Source of the DNA: Mastigamoeba balamuthi
Lineage: Eukaryota > Evosea > Mastigamoebida > Mastigamoebidae
Assembly: GCA_902651635.1 (NCBI GenBank)
Contig: CACRSC010000009.1
Span: 235,348 to 268,612, forward strand
Direction: 5' to 3'
Length of the DNA: 33,265 bases
Positions 17,675-29,465 of this stretch are shown one piece after another; the stretch's first letter is position 1, and every line of letters starts with the position of its first letter. The notes beneath the pieces were generated by a model. It searched no databases and had not been told where the DNA came from. It saw only the letters and a program-made list of their open reading frames with translations. The position numbers and the translations under genes are program-made.

Positions 17675-20600
17675 TCAGAACTCGTTTGCTGCCGTGGTCG
17701 CGCACGCGGCCCCGGAGCCTGCAGAGGCGTCGCACGACGAGGCTTTGGCGTCGCTGTCGCCCGGGCGCGCGTCCGAGGTCTGGTCCAGCGACCGCAGCCC
17801 CTTGGCGTACGCCGGCGGGGTGCGGTTCTCTATCATCGAGAGCCTGTAGCTCTTAGTGCTGAGGTCCTCCTGCGCGAACCCCGCGGCATCGGACGCGGAC
17901 TCGTTGGGCGCTGCCTCGCCCTCGGATGTCGTCAGCATGCCGGTGCCCGCGGCGGCCAGCAGCCCGGAGATACTCTTCGCTCTGGTCGCCCGCGCTCGCT
18001 GGCGAGCCCACGACGAGACGGTGGGCTTGTACGAGCTGCCATGCGAGTGCGTCCGCGGGCGCACCTCGGTGACCTCGCGGGCTGCCTTCTTGGCTTGCTT
18101 GAACATTGGTCGCAGCATCTCGGGGATGACGAGGAACAGCGGCCGCTGCTCGATGTCTGCCGCCCAGCATTGGCCGATGAACTCGGCATACACGTTGGGC
18201 ATCCCGGGGGGGAACGGCGGGCGCTGGCCCGACGTTACCAGGTCGGGAACGTCCCACACGGGGACGTCCTTCCACGGCAGCTCGCGCGAGTACATCTGCC
18301 AGGCGACAATCGCGAACGAGTACACGTCGGCCTTGCAGTTGTACGGGGAACACATGAGGACCTCGGGCGACATGTCAGGGGCGTGCCCTGCCCCTTAGTG
18401 TACTCAAACAGCTCGCGGACGTCGGTGACGTTCCTCGCGGTTCCAAAGTCCGCCAGCTTGCAGTTGACCTCAGCCTTGAGCGACGTGCTGGCGATGAGGA
18501 CGTTGGAGGGCTTGAGGTCCCCTGTCGAGGCCGTCCCGAGGTCAGATGGTGGGAGGGGCAGTGTGCGTCGGTGGAAGTCCTCACTGTACAGAACGTTGTT
18601 CGAGTGCAGGAACGTCATGGCGCTCGCGATGTTCATTGCGAACTTCAGCTGCAGCGGGTACGGTATCTCGACGCCGAAGATCAGCTCGTCCAGGCTGCCC
18701 CGCTCGACGAGCTCGCAGCAGATGCACAGCTTCTCCGGCACGTGGGATGCGCCGACGAACTCGACGATGTAGGGGTTCCGGAGCTTGCGGTACAGCTCTG
18801 TCTCGGCGTCGAACGCTGCCCTGTCCAGCGCCGTCATCACCTGCTGCTTCCGCATGACCTTGACTGCGATGAGCCTGTTCCTGTACTTGCCCTTGTACAC
18901 CGACCCGAACGAGCCGCCCCCGATGGCCGAGGGGTCGAGGATGATCTCCTTGGGGTCGAGCCTGTCCGAGAGCGAACCGCTGATGTTGATGCCCAGCCGC
19001 GTCTTGCCGATCATGGCGGACTTGTCCTCGTCGACCTGTACGGCGACGAACGTGCTCACCTGCGTCGTGTAGAGCAGCTTGAACTGCAGCTTGACCTCGA
19101 CGCTCTCCAGTGGCTTCAGAGCCCCGGTCCCGGGCGACGCGCTCAGGTGGAACGCCGGCGAGGCGTCTGGGACGCGCACAGCGAACACGAGCGGCACGAC
19201 CGTGTGGTTGACGATCGAGAACGAGTCCTCCTTCTCCACAAACACGGGGAATGCCTCCTTCTCTGGCACGCCGAACAGCAGCTCCTTCTTGCTGAGCTGC
19301 ACGCCAGCCTTCTCCAGCTCCTCGACCGCGATGAAGCGCCCGTCCGCGGCGTCATCCGGCGCGATGGTGGCCGCGTAGTTGGTCTCTGCCTCGGCGCTCG
19401 CCCTGCCTCTGCGCAGCGTGACCAGCAGAGCGAATCCGAGTATGCTCGCAGCGAGCAGGGCCGATGGAGGAACCACGATCGCGGCGAGGACGCCTGCGGA
19501 GAGGCTGCGCGACGTGCCGCTGGTGGTCTTGTTCACCCTGTACGACAGCGCGAAGCCTCTGCCCCCGTTGCTGTAGTCCGTGATGAGGGACAGCTCGAGG
19601 CCCCGGGCCTGCAGCACCCGGGTGAACGGCAGCGCGCCCAGGGAGAACGACTCCACCAGCGTGACGTTGTCGTGGGCGCCGATGGTGGAGAACGTGAGCT
19701 TGTCGCCGTCGGAGATGTCGATCCAGGGCACCCGGACGACGATCTGCGTGTAGTCGTCGCCGTAGACGAGGTCGGGGACGATGCGCCACGTGCAGACCGT
19801 GTTGGCCGTGTAGCGCGAGCTCAGCGCCGATGCCGTGCCCTTGTCCGAGCGTATGGTGCCGCTCGAGGCGCTAAGCACCGTCATGGGGTCGCAGCCCCGC
19901 TCGCAGAAGGGGCCCCAGAGGGTGTCGGGGCACGAGCACGTCCCGCCCTCGCAGAGCCCGGGCCCGCACGAGGAGTTGCCCGCGCACGTCGTGTTGTGCC
20001 CGCAGCTCGAGTAGGGCAGCACCGTCCACCGCGTGGTGCCCAGCAGCAGGTAGAGGTCGTTGCGGTACACGGTCGTGGTGTAGACGCCCGGCGGCAGGTA
20101 GCCCTCGATGAGCCCTCCCCCCTTGGCGTGCGGCCAGTTCAGCTTCGCTTTCGCAGGCCGCCCTTTGCGAGGGGGGAGGGGCGACCGAGGGGGCGAAGGC
20201 GCACCTGGAGCTGCGTGGCGGAGCTGTTGACGAGGGCGATGCTCGGGGTGACGCTCCACGAGGCGACGTACCTCCAGTCGGTGTCGGGGCTCGCGGGGCT
20301 GCTCGAGGAGAGCCACTCGCGGCCAGAGGGCGCCCCCAGTATGGTGATGCCAAAGTCGATGGCGTCGCCCGGGCACACCGTCCGGTTCATCGCCACCCTG
20401 AACATGCACGACACGCCTTCGTACCCGTCCTCGCACACGCACTGCCCCAGCGGCACGCTTGCGGCGGCGGCGGCGGTCGGAGCTCGCGTAAGGAATTCGA
20501 GATTTGAATTCCCGCGATTTGGGAATTGGACCCGAATTGGCTACGCACATGCAGTGGCCGCGGCCGGGGCTGCCGCACTCGGGCGCGCACCCCGGGACCG

Positions 20601-21201
20601 CGCAGGTCCACGTGACGGCGAGGTCGATGGGCGCGTACACGTCGCCCGTCTCCGCGTCCCACGCGATGATCCGCACGCCGACGCGCGCGGTGAACGCGGC
20701 CGCGCACTCGATGCCCACGGCCCACGCCTCCGCCGCCGACGGGACGGCCCCTGCGCCCGCGAGGCCCACGAGCCGCACGGGAGCGCCGCCCCCGAGGTCG
20801 ACCGCCGCGCCCGCGCGCAGCAGCGCGAACGTCGGCGTCGCCACGTAGGAGACGTTGGACGACGACGGGCCGCCCGCGTCCAGCGACCACTCGAGCGGCA
20901 GCGTCGCGTTGAGCGGCGTCAGCGTGACGTTGGGGGCGCCACTGGCCGGCGTCTCGCCCGCCGTGACGAACGCGCGGCTGCGGTCGCCGGCGGCCCACAC
21001 GCTGAGCGGCGCGCGCCTCATGTGCGACGGCCACTGCGGGCAAAGGGGAGGGAGGAGGGGGAGCGCACAAGAGGGAGAGAGGGAAGGGGCGTCAATGACG
21101 GGAATGTGACGTGGCGGTGGCGAGGTGGCACTCACGCTGTCGGCGCGGAGGAGGGGCGCCATGACGGCCAGCGAGACGAGGGCCGAGAACCGCAGCAGCA
21201 T
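17675..21201 (-). CDS. Transmembrane receptor kinase, TKL type (EGF-like, CUB, kinase)
   Basis: Exons are 21201-21136, 21033-20549, 20457-20205, 20142-18585 and 18521-17675; about 1069 aa. There is a signal peptide (MLLRFSALVSLAVMAPLLRA), an N-glycosylation-rich ectodomain, EGF-like segments near residues 176-205 and 315-348, and a CUB-like domain near 352-472. A membrane helix lies near 484-510. A beta-rich juxtamembrane region (about 570-655) precedes a kinase from about 665. Kinase features: IGGGSFGSVYKG loop, IAVK Lys696, YRDLKPSN (Tyr replaces the usual His) and DFG at 812-814. This layout resembles Entamoeba TMK receptor kinases. The activation segment needs one added base: GTPL and MSPEVL are in different frames at about 18374. 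Without it the kinase is truncated, so this is either an assembly error or a lesion. It is divergent from the first Sib-like gene. Confidence 0.82.
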
Positions 21202-21650
21202 CGGCCGAAAAAAGCCTGCGGGTCGGCAAATATCATCGGGGCGGGCGGGATTCGGCAGTAAAGCGGAGCAGAGGGATCGAGTGTGCTGGCGGACAGACGC
21301 GCTTGCGGAGGATGCAGCGAGCACGCACCGGATGCCTCGTGGCCTTGGCGACCCTCATCGACGGTCAGGTTAGACGTCAGCAATGTGCACAAGAGAGTCT
21401 CTTTCGGGAAACAGGGAAAATCCCTTGTCATGCTCTGGCGCCAACTGCGATTCTGATGTTCGCGTGAGAGAGCCAGGTAGGTGGCCTCTGGATGCGGACG
21501 CGCGGAAGCACGTCACCACGAATATTCGCACCAGTTTTGGTGGTTGAACCTGCACTTCTCTGATATGCAAACGGGTTGCCTGTGTTTGATTATTCGCAAC
21601 ACTTTTAACTTGTCAGCTCAAGTGGAGTTGCATCGCATCGTTCGAACAAC
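21202..21650. promoter_or_regulatory. Divergent promoter region, receptor kinase / Sib-like 1
   Basis: The 449 bp lie between two outward-facing start codons. About 21228-21480 is homologous to 25504-25745, upstream of the second Sib-like gene. Near the plus-strand gene there is GGTGGTTGAACCTGCACTTC (21538-21557), then GATATGCAAACGG (21562-21574), then GAGTTGCAT (21625-21633, 18 bases before the ATG). Close relatives of all three occur in the same order before Sib-like 2 and 3. Confidence 0.5.
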
Positions 21651-24420
21651 ATGACCCGCGTATTGGTAGTCGCGCTGCTCCTCTGCGCAGGCGCCCTGGC
21701 CTCCACAACGTTCTATGCGTTCACCGCGAGCATAGTTATCACAGGCGACCCGGACATCTCGGTCAGTCTAATACGCAACACGGCATTTTGTGTTTTGTGA
21801 AAAAGTTCACCCCCCCCCGCACATGAATTCGCCCCCGCGCGGGATACTCCCCGCATCGCTATCCCTCTGAGCCCTCAAGTGCATAGGTCTCCGATGTTGT
21901 GTGGTTCGGGTGTGCGGGTGGGCCGCCTCCAATTTTCTTCGGCTATGCCATATTTTTGACTATGCTTGGCAGGGCGCACTGGTGGGGACGATCGTCTACC
22001 AGTACGACCCCAGCGGAAAGGGCAGCTACCGCAAGATGAAGTTCACCCTCCCCGACAGCTCCAACACCACCACCGCCGTCTTCACCGAGATCGTCAACTA
22101 CACAGAGGGCACCAAGTTCCTCTCCTGCCCCAGCACTTGCACCGCCGAGATGTGGTCCTACGACATCGACAAACTCTTCCCCCTCTCCGGCGAGTCTGCC
22201 GGTGGCACCTACTCGCGCACAGCATCGTCGGCAGAGGTCATCAACGGCATCACGTTCAGCTCGAGCGGCGTCGTGAGCACCGCGACGTACAGCAGCGGCA
22301 AGAAGGTGACGTTCACCAACGTGGTCACGTCCAGCAGCGCGTACGCAGACTCTGTGTTCGACTACTCGAGCTGGGGCTGCCCGGAGCGTTCCTGCAACAT
22401 CATCCTGGACCTCATCCTTGGTGAGTAGCACCGTGGTCCCTTTCTTGCTGACGATCGTAACACTTGGCCCCGTCGCACAGTCCTGGATGATTCGGGGTCT
22501 ATCGACACCGCCAGCTGGAAATCCCTGAAGAACTTCGCCATCGCCGTCGGCCAGTCGTTCTCTCTCTCGGAGGACGCGACCAACCTCGGAGTGGTCCTGT
22601 TCTCCACCGATGCGAAAGAGGTGTTCGACCTGACGTACGACACGAACCTCGTCAACAAGTCGCTCAACAACCTGACGCACCAGGGCGGCTACACATGCAT
22701 CGGCTGCGGGCTCGGTGTGGCCACAGACATGCTCAATGTACGCATCCTCCACCAGTACGTAACTGTACGACTGACGCTCGATGCTTCTCACAGCGGCGGA
22801 AAGCGACGAGGCTTGCCCTCCACCCCAAGGTGGTGGTCATCACTGTCACCGACGGCGGGAACAACAAGGCGCCCAATGGCGTCGATACGTCAACCTACCT
22901 GACGAACTCCATCACTGAACTCAAGTCGATCGACAACATGCTCTCCGTCGTCGTCGCTGTCAAGGGCTCGGACTACAAGAAGGGAGTGACGTGGATCAAC
23001 AAGATGGCCACCAACAGCTCCTACATCTTCACCGTCAGCGGGTACACGGCGCTGATGACAATCCTCGACTCACTCATCACTGTCACCTGCCAAGGTGTGT
23101 CACCAGTTTGCCTGTCTCTCTTCTCACAGCCTACTGAAGACTACCCGCCGAGCCCCTGTGGAGCGGCATGTGAGGGCTTCTGCGCCTGTGGTACATGCAG
23201 GTGCCCCAACTCGTGTCCAAACGACGACAAGTGCGTCACGTCCTCATGCAACACCAAGAGCGGCGTCACGGGGTGCCACAGCACCGCCATCGCCTACGAC
23301 GACAGCAACGCCGTACCGTCGACGCCTGCGACTCCACCACAGGCATCTCGCACACCACTCGAGTCTGCCCCTCGGACCTCTGCACGCTGGGTCTGTGCGA
23401 CACCACGACGGGGTGCTACACGAAGCCCGTCGACTGCACAGGCAACACCACGTGCTCCAACTACCACTGCGACACAACGACTGGGTCCTGCGTGGCGGAC
23501 GCCAACTCGTGCTGTGGTGATAAAGCCACGCACTGCAGCAACACGTCCTCCAAGTGCAACATCGCGACGTGCGTGATGTCTGGCGGCGAGCCCACGTGTG
23601 CGGGGACCACGCTGAGGAGCACGGACACTGTCTGCTCGACTGCCAGCTGCAATGCGAGAACTGGTGACTGTACCTACACCCCGCGGACATGCGACGACGT
23701 GCGCACATATTTTCTCGCCAACGCAAGTTTGTTCTCAACTAAGAGGAGGCGCACAGAACAACTACTGCACGATCGACTCGTGCAACACCTCTGCCACCAG
23801 CTCGAGCACAGCGTGCGTCCACACGGCCAACACGTGCGACGACTCGGACCCCTGCACCGTCGACAGCTGCTCGGGCAGCAGCTGCGTCCATAAGGGTCCG
23901 CGTCACAGCCCAGTCTGCCTTCGCTGACACCCTCTGTTCCTCAGATCTGTGCGACGACGGCCTGCGGTGCACTGCGGACTTCTGTTTGGCCTCGTCTGAC
24001 CTCAAGAACGCGAAATGCAAGAACGTTCTGATCGACTGCAGCGACTACAACTACACTGTTGGCAGTGGGAGCAACTGGACGTGCAAGGAGTACACGTGCA
24101 CCGAGATCGGGACGGACCTGTGCATCCTGGAGACCATCGTCTCGAACGGCACGTGCGCCAAGTGCCGCAACTCGACTTCCACGACCAGGTGCTCCAGCGG
24201 CCTGTCCGCAGCCGCCACCGGTGCCATCATCGGCGCAGCAGCGATCGCCGGCATTGTCGTCGCATGTGTCGTTGGTTTCCTTATCTTCAGCGCGGTCAGC
24301 GCGTTCGGGACGTACAAGCTCGTGCAGATGAACAGGGCCGGGGCCAACATGGGGGCGCACAACAACCCCATGTACAAGCCGTCCGACTCGGAGTCTGTCA
24401 ACCCGGCCTACTCGACGTGA
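21651..24420 (+). CDS. Sib-like (integrin-beta-like) adhesion receptor 1, with a frame break
   Basis: This is a predicted type I surface receptor. Exons are 21651-21761, 21973-22420, 22481-22737, 22794-23094, 23140-23698, 23757-23895 and 23945-24420 (about 763 aa if in frame). Order of parts: signal peptide (MTRVLVVALLLCAGALA); an unassigned beta-rich domain; a VWA domain with MIDAS residues DDSGS, a following Thr and TDGG; CTDC-type cysteine repeats such as DDSDPCTVDSCSG; a Gly-rich membrane helix; and a short tail with NNPMY and NPAY. The Dictyostelium Sib proteins share this design and bind talin through their tails. At about 23311 one base is missing compared with the two paralogs (AACGCC-GTACCGTC against AACGCCTGCACCGTC). 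This removes a conserved Cys and breaks the frame, so the copy may be a pseudogene or carry a sequencing error. Confidence 0.78.
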
Positions 24421-25503
24421 GTATTGTGCAGTCGTAGTGCACATGGGACAATACATCGCCAAGCCTTTCTCCCCATTAGATTGTCAAACACCGCAATACC
24501 CAATGAAGACTGGCGACTGGCCCCTGGAAAACTGTCTTTCCTTCCTCTTTTTCTTCTTCATAATGGGTCTGTGTGACACGTGCTGCCAGCATAAGAGAAC
24601 TGCTCATTCTCTGGCATAACCTCATAACAAAGTGCGAGATACTCAGCCGATAGGACTAGATCCAAAGTGGATTGGTATGGCTGGTGCTTCTGCGCGGCCA
24701 GAACGAAATACCGGACTCCTGGACACGGGGCGAAGTAATGCCCATTTTTCATAGGGGGCAGACCGATTACTCTGTGAGGTGTACTTACACCACGATTTAT
24801 CAATGCTCGTCGATACCAGGCAAGACCCCACAAGAAGTGCAGAGGAGAGGGCAAACGGAGGTCTCGGCGGGCAAGACACAAATTCCACGGGCTCAGCCAG
24901 CACCACCGCCAGATGGAGCAGCACTGGTCGAGCCAGGCACAGCAGCCAGCGCCCAGACCCTCGACGAGGGACCGGCATGATAGATGATGAAGAACCTCTC
25001 TTCCTCTCAGCAACAGAAGGGCAACGCATGCACAAGGCCCAGATGACTGAGGTCGATCTGATATTCCTGGCAGTGTTGGACTCTCTGCTAGGAAATGTGA
25101 GGCCCATACCGCCTCTGGACTATGATGTATAGGACGGCGCACTGGACCCAGGGACCAGGAGAACTGCCAGTGGTGGGAAAGCTGTACGAGGCTACCCTTA
25201 ATCTGGGAGACAGGGATACCACAGTTCCCTGTGCTTTGTTAACGAGACCTTTCTGAGCTCATTTAGCATGTGAGCAGCAGTCCAGGGATCATGAACACCG
25301 ATCTGACCAGGGATGTTTGTCATAAGATGATCTTGCTCGGACATCCAGAGAACTATTTTAAAGAGAGTTCAGGAACCTGAGCGACTAGATTTTAGGATTC
25401 TGGACTAGCCTCGTTTAGACAATGTTGAAAAGGTGCCGGATCCCAATTCCTGGCTCATTCGACGAATCGATGTAATGTTGGTCAACATTGAACGTGTTTG
25501 CGG
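24421..25503. other. Spacer between Sib-like 1 and 2 with a possible retroelement relic
   Basis: I see no intact gene here. At about 24690-24770 (+) the translation IPDSWTRGEVMPIFHRGQTD resembles a conserved stretch of non-LTR reverse transcriptases (IP.sWk.g.v.PifKkGd). It is followed by broken frames, one open to 25132 without any domain I recognise. From 25140 to 25500 nothing is recognisable. The evidence for a retroelement relic is weak. Confidence 0.3.
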
Positions 25504-25745
25504 GGTAGGGAAATATCAACGGTGCGGGCGGAATTTGGCAGACAGCGGAGAAGACGTCTCGAGTGTACTGGTGGACCGGCGCTTGCAACGAGTGTGGCGA
25601 GCACGCACCGGAGGCCTCGCTGCCTTGGCACCCTGACGGTCAGAGGGTCGTCAGCAAAGGTGCAGTTTGCCTGATCGGGAAACAAAATGCGGGCCCTTGT
25701 CATGCTCGGGCGCATTTGCACTTTGACGATCGCGCGAGAGGTCAA
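25504..25745. repeat. Duplicate of the kinase-proximal intergenic DNA
   Basis: This stretch matches 21228-21480. Shared pieces include AAATATCA, a GCGGGCGG run, CGAGTGT.CTGG.GGAC, GCGAGCACGCACCGGA, GACGGTCAG, CGGGAAACA and CCCTTGTCATGCTC. In the first copy this DNA starts about 27 bases upstream of the receptor kinase ATG. The left end of the segmental duplication therefore lies in the divergent promoter, and the second receptor inherited most of it without the kinase. Confidence 0.7.
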
Positions 25746-25953
25746 GGTCACCTCGTGAGTTGTCCAGACAGAAGAGGATGAGGACTGGGTGAGAGAAAGG
25801 CCTGCAGAAAATTCGGCAGTTCTATTTCAAGAGAGAGTAGTAGCATCTTTGAGGAGCAGCAGCCCAGCCCATCGCCAAGACGCCACTTCGTCGAAGACCG
25901 GCTAGAGGATTACGGCGCTAATGATGTGGTTGCGCATGCAAGTTCGTTCCGGT

Positions 25954-26066
25954 AGAGGTGGTCGACCCCACCCCGCACTTCGCCGCAGATATGTAAACGG
26001 TTGCCGTGATTGCGCATCCACATTTATTCTTGACGGCCCGAGTCGAGTTGCATCCCACCGTACAAC
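25954..26066 (+). promoter_or_regulatory. Conserved upstream module of Sib-like 2
   Basis: GAGGTGGTCGACCCCACC and CGCACTTC (25954-25981) are followed by GATATGTAAACGG (25988-26000) and GAGTTGCAT (26045-26053), then the ATG at 26067. The same three motifs, with similar spacing to the start codon, precede the other two Sib-like genes. GAGTTGCAT lies 13-18 bases before each ATG and may mark transcription initiation. Confidence 0.45.
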
Positions 26067-28753
26067 ATGAGCCGCATACTGGCAGTCGCGCTGCTCCTCT
26101 GCGCAGGCGCCCTGGCCTCCACAACGTTCTATGCGTTCTCCGCGAGCATTGTTATCAGCGACGATCCGGACATCTCGGTCAGTATTCCACCCCGTAGTAT
26201 TCTCGGAGTGCCCTAAGTTTACCCCGCACATGAATTCGCCCCCCCCCCCCACCGAATTCCGTCTGCTCTTCTCACGCTTTGACTATTCATGGCAGGGCGC
26301 ACTGGTGGGGACGATCGTCTACCAGTACGACCCCAGCGGAAAGGGCAGCTACCGCAAGATGAAGTTCACCCTCCCCGACAGCTCCAACACCACCACCGCC
26401 GTCTTCACCGAGATCGTCAACTACACCGAGGGCACCAAGTTCCTCTCCTGCCCCAGCACCTGCACCGCCGAGATGTGGTCCTACGACATCGACCAGCTCT
26501 TCCCCCTCTCCGGCGAGTCTGCCGGTGGCACCTACTCGCGCACGGCGTCTTCAGACGAGGTCATCAACGGCATCACGTTCGACTCGAGCGGCGTCGTGAG
26601 CACCGCGACGTACAGCAGCGGTAAGAAGGTGACGTTCACCAACGTGGTCACGTCCAGCAGCGCGTACGCGGACTCGGTGTTCGACTACTCGAGCTGGGGC
26701 TGCCCGGAGCGCTCCTGCAACATCATCCTGGACCTCATCCTCGGTGAGCAGCGCAGTGCTTTCTTTCTCTCCTGACGAACGCAACACTTGGCCTCGTCGC
26801 ACAGTCCTCGATGATTCGGGGTCTATCGACACCGCCAGCTGGAAATCCCTGAAGAGCTTCGCCATCGCCGTCGGCCAGTCGTTCTCTCTCTCGGAGGACG
26901 CAACCAATCTCGGAGTGGTCCTGTTCTCCACCGACGCGGAAGAGGTGTTCGACCTGACGTACGACACGGACCTCGTCAACGAGTCGCTCAACAACCTCAC
27001 GCACCAGGGCGGCTACACGTGCATCGGCTGTGGGCTTGGCGTGGCTATCGATATGCTCAATGTGCGTACCCTCCGCCGGCACGGGACTGTGCGACTGATG
27101 CTGGGTGCACCCACAGCGGCGGACAGCGACGAGGCTGGCCCTCGACCCCAAGGTGGTGGTGATCACAGTCACCGATGGTGGGAACAACAGGGCGCCCACT
27201 GGCTATGATGCGTCAACCTACCTGACGGACAACATCGCTGAACTCAAGTCGATCGACAACATGCTCTCCGTCGTCGTCGCTGTCAAGGGCTCGGACTACA
27301 AGAAGGGAGTGACGTGGATCAACAAGATGGCCACCAACAGCTCCTACATCTTCACCGTCAGCGGGTACACGGCGCTGATGACAATCCTCGACTCCCTCAT
27401 CACTGCAACCTGCGAAGGTGTGTCACCTGGTTTATCGGTCTTTCTCTTCTCACACTCGACTGCAGATTATCCGTCGAGCGCCTGTGGAACGACGTGCGAG
27501 GGCTTCTGCGCCTGCGGTGAGTGCAGGTGCCCCAACTCGTGTCCCAACGACGACAAGTGCGTCACGTCCTCCTGCAGCACCAAGAGCGGCGTCACGGGGT
27601 GCCACAGCACCGCCATCGCCTACGACGACAGCAACGCCTGCACAGTCGACGCCTGCGACTCTACCACGGGAATATCGCACACCACGTTGGACTGCTCGTC
27701 CTCGGACCTCTGCACGCTGGGCCTGTGCGACACCACGACGGGATGCTACACGGAGCCCGTCGACTGCACAGGCAACACCACGTGCTCCAACTACCACTGC
27801 GATTCGACGACCGGGTCCTGCGTGGCCGACGCCAACTCGTGCTGTGGCGACGATGCCACGCACTGCAGCAACACGACCTCCAAGTGCAACATCACGTCGT
27901 GTGTGATGTCTGGCGGCGAGCCCACGTGCGCGGGGACCACGCAGAGGTGCTCGGACACTGTTTGCTCGACTGCCAGCTGCAATGCGAGCACCGGTGACTG
28001 CACGTACACCCCGAGGACGTGTGACGACGTGCGCACATAGCACTTAATCCGCGAATTTCCGTTCGAACTCACCTTTGGTGGCGCACAGAACAACTACTGC
28101 ACGATAGACTCGTGCAACACCTCTGCCACCAGCTCGAGCACGGCGTGCGTCCACACGACCAACACGTGCGACGACTCGGACCCTTGCACTGTCGACAGCT
28201 GTTCAGGCAGCAGCTGCGTCCATACGGGTCCGCGTCTCAACCCAGCCTGGCTTTCACTGGCTCACTCCGTCCCACAGATCTGTGTGACGACGGCCTGCGG
28301 TGCACTGCGGACTACTGCTCGGCCTCGTCCGACCTCAAGAACGCGACATGCAAGCACGTTCTGATCGACTGCAGCGACTACAACTACACGGTGGGCAGCG
28401 GGAGCAACTGGACGTGCAAGGAGTACACCTGCACCGAGAGCGGGACGGACCTGTGCATCCTGGAGACCATCGTTTCGAACGGTACGTGCGCCAAGTGCCG
28501 CAACTCGACCTCCACGAGCAGATGCTCCAGCAGCCTGTCGAGCGCCGCCACTGGCGCCATCATCGGCGCCGCGGCCGTCGCCGGTATCGTCGTCGCGTGC
28601 GTCGCTGGATTCATGATCTTCAGCACGGCCAGCGCGTTCGGCACATACAAGCTCGTGCAGATGAACAGGGCCGGGGCCAACATGGGGGCGCACACCAACC
28701 CCATGTACAAGCCGTCGGACGCAGAGGCTGTGAACCCGGCCTACGCGACGTGA
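26067..28753 (+). CDS. Sib-like (integrin-beta-like) adhesion receptor 2, intact
   Basis: Exons 26067-26177, 26296-26743, 26805-27061, 27117-27417, 27466-28028, 28089-28227 and 28278-28753 join without any frame break to 764 aa. Introns are 118, 61, 55, 48, 60 and 50 nt. Signal peptide 1-17; unassigned beta-rich domain about 38-180; VWA about 184-371 with MIDAS residues Asp189, Ser191, Ser193, Thr258 and Asp292; Cys-rich CTDC-type repeats about 374-680 with many N-glycosylation sites; membrane helix about 698-722, rich in Gly and Ala; tail with NPMY (747-750) and NPAY (759-762). The paired NPxY motifs 12 residues apart mirror integrin-beta tails, which bind talin and kindlin. This is the best reference copy of the three. 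Role in substrate adhesion or phagocytosis is inferred from Dictyostelium Sib proteins. Confidence 0.88.
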
Positions 28754-29465
28754 GGCGGTTAGTGCAGTTGTAATGCACAGTCATGGGACGATACAACGCC
28801 CAGTCTTTCTCCCCCACTAGCAGAGAGCAATACACCGCAATACCCGAACACGACTGGCGCCTCCTGGGGAACTGATTTCTCCTCTTTCTTTTCCTCTAAC
28901 TTCAATCAGATTTTCTTCGTAAGGGGTCTGTGTGATGCCGCCACCTGCCTTTGAGACTGTCCCAATCTCAGGCAAACCTCTGAACACAGCGGGCCGAGGC
29001 TTTCGGCGAAGCAATGTAGAATTCGGATCTCGCCCGAGCACAGACTTCGGCTGTCCGAAATGGACTGTCATGGGCTGGTGCTTCCCGCTGGCGCTAGAAG
29101 GGGTCTTCTACGGTGGCTCGAGAGTGACGAGAATTGTCTCCGAAAGGGCGGATAGCTGCTCGTTTCGCGGATGCCTCGGTCTATGCGGCGAGGAACAGGT
29201 TGATGGGGACTATGGAGCCTGACGACCAAGGACGTGCGCTAAAATGAGAGGCAAAGGTAGAGCAAAGCCTGTACCGATTCTCGGACAACCGCCTTAAGGT
29301 GCCCAGGGAGGAAGAGGTGAGGCCACAGCTGTGAAAATTGCCAGTTCTTTTTCAATCCACAGGAGAGATAAGCCACGGAGCAGCCAATCATCAGAACTCC
29401 CGGCCCGCTGCTCGGAAGCTCTCATTTGGCGGTTGGATCAGTTATGTACATGAGATCGCGCCAGT
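28754..29465. other. Spacer between Sib-like 2 and 3
   Basis: I see no gene. A plus-strand frame at 28932-29222 is open but shows no domain. A pyrimidine-rich stretch at 28880-28910 follows the second receptor. The extended homology seen upstream of Sib-like 1 and 2 is not evident here. Confidence 0.45.

Noticed and set aside
18571-21261. 896-codon plus-strand frame opposite the receptor kinase
   Set aside because: It is the antisense of clearly coding kinase, CUB and EGF sequence and has no domain of its own.
23101-23698. Alternative frame through the Cys-rich exon of Sib-like 1, rich in Thr/Pro/Ala/Arg
   Set aside because: The same shadow frame appears over the intact copies; the Cys-rich frame is the conserved one.
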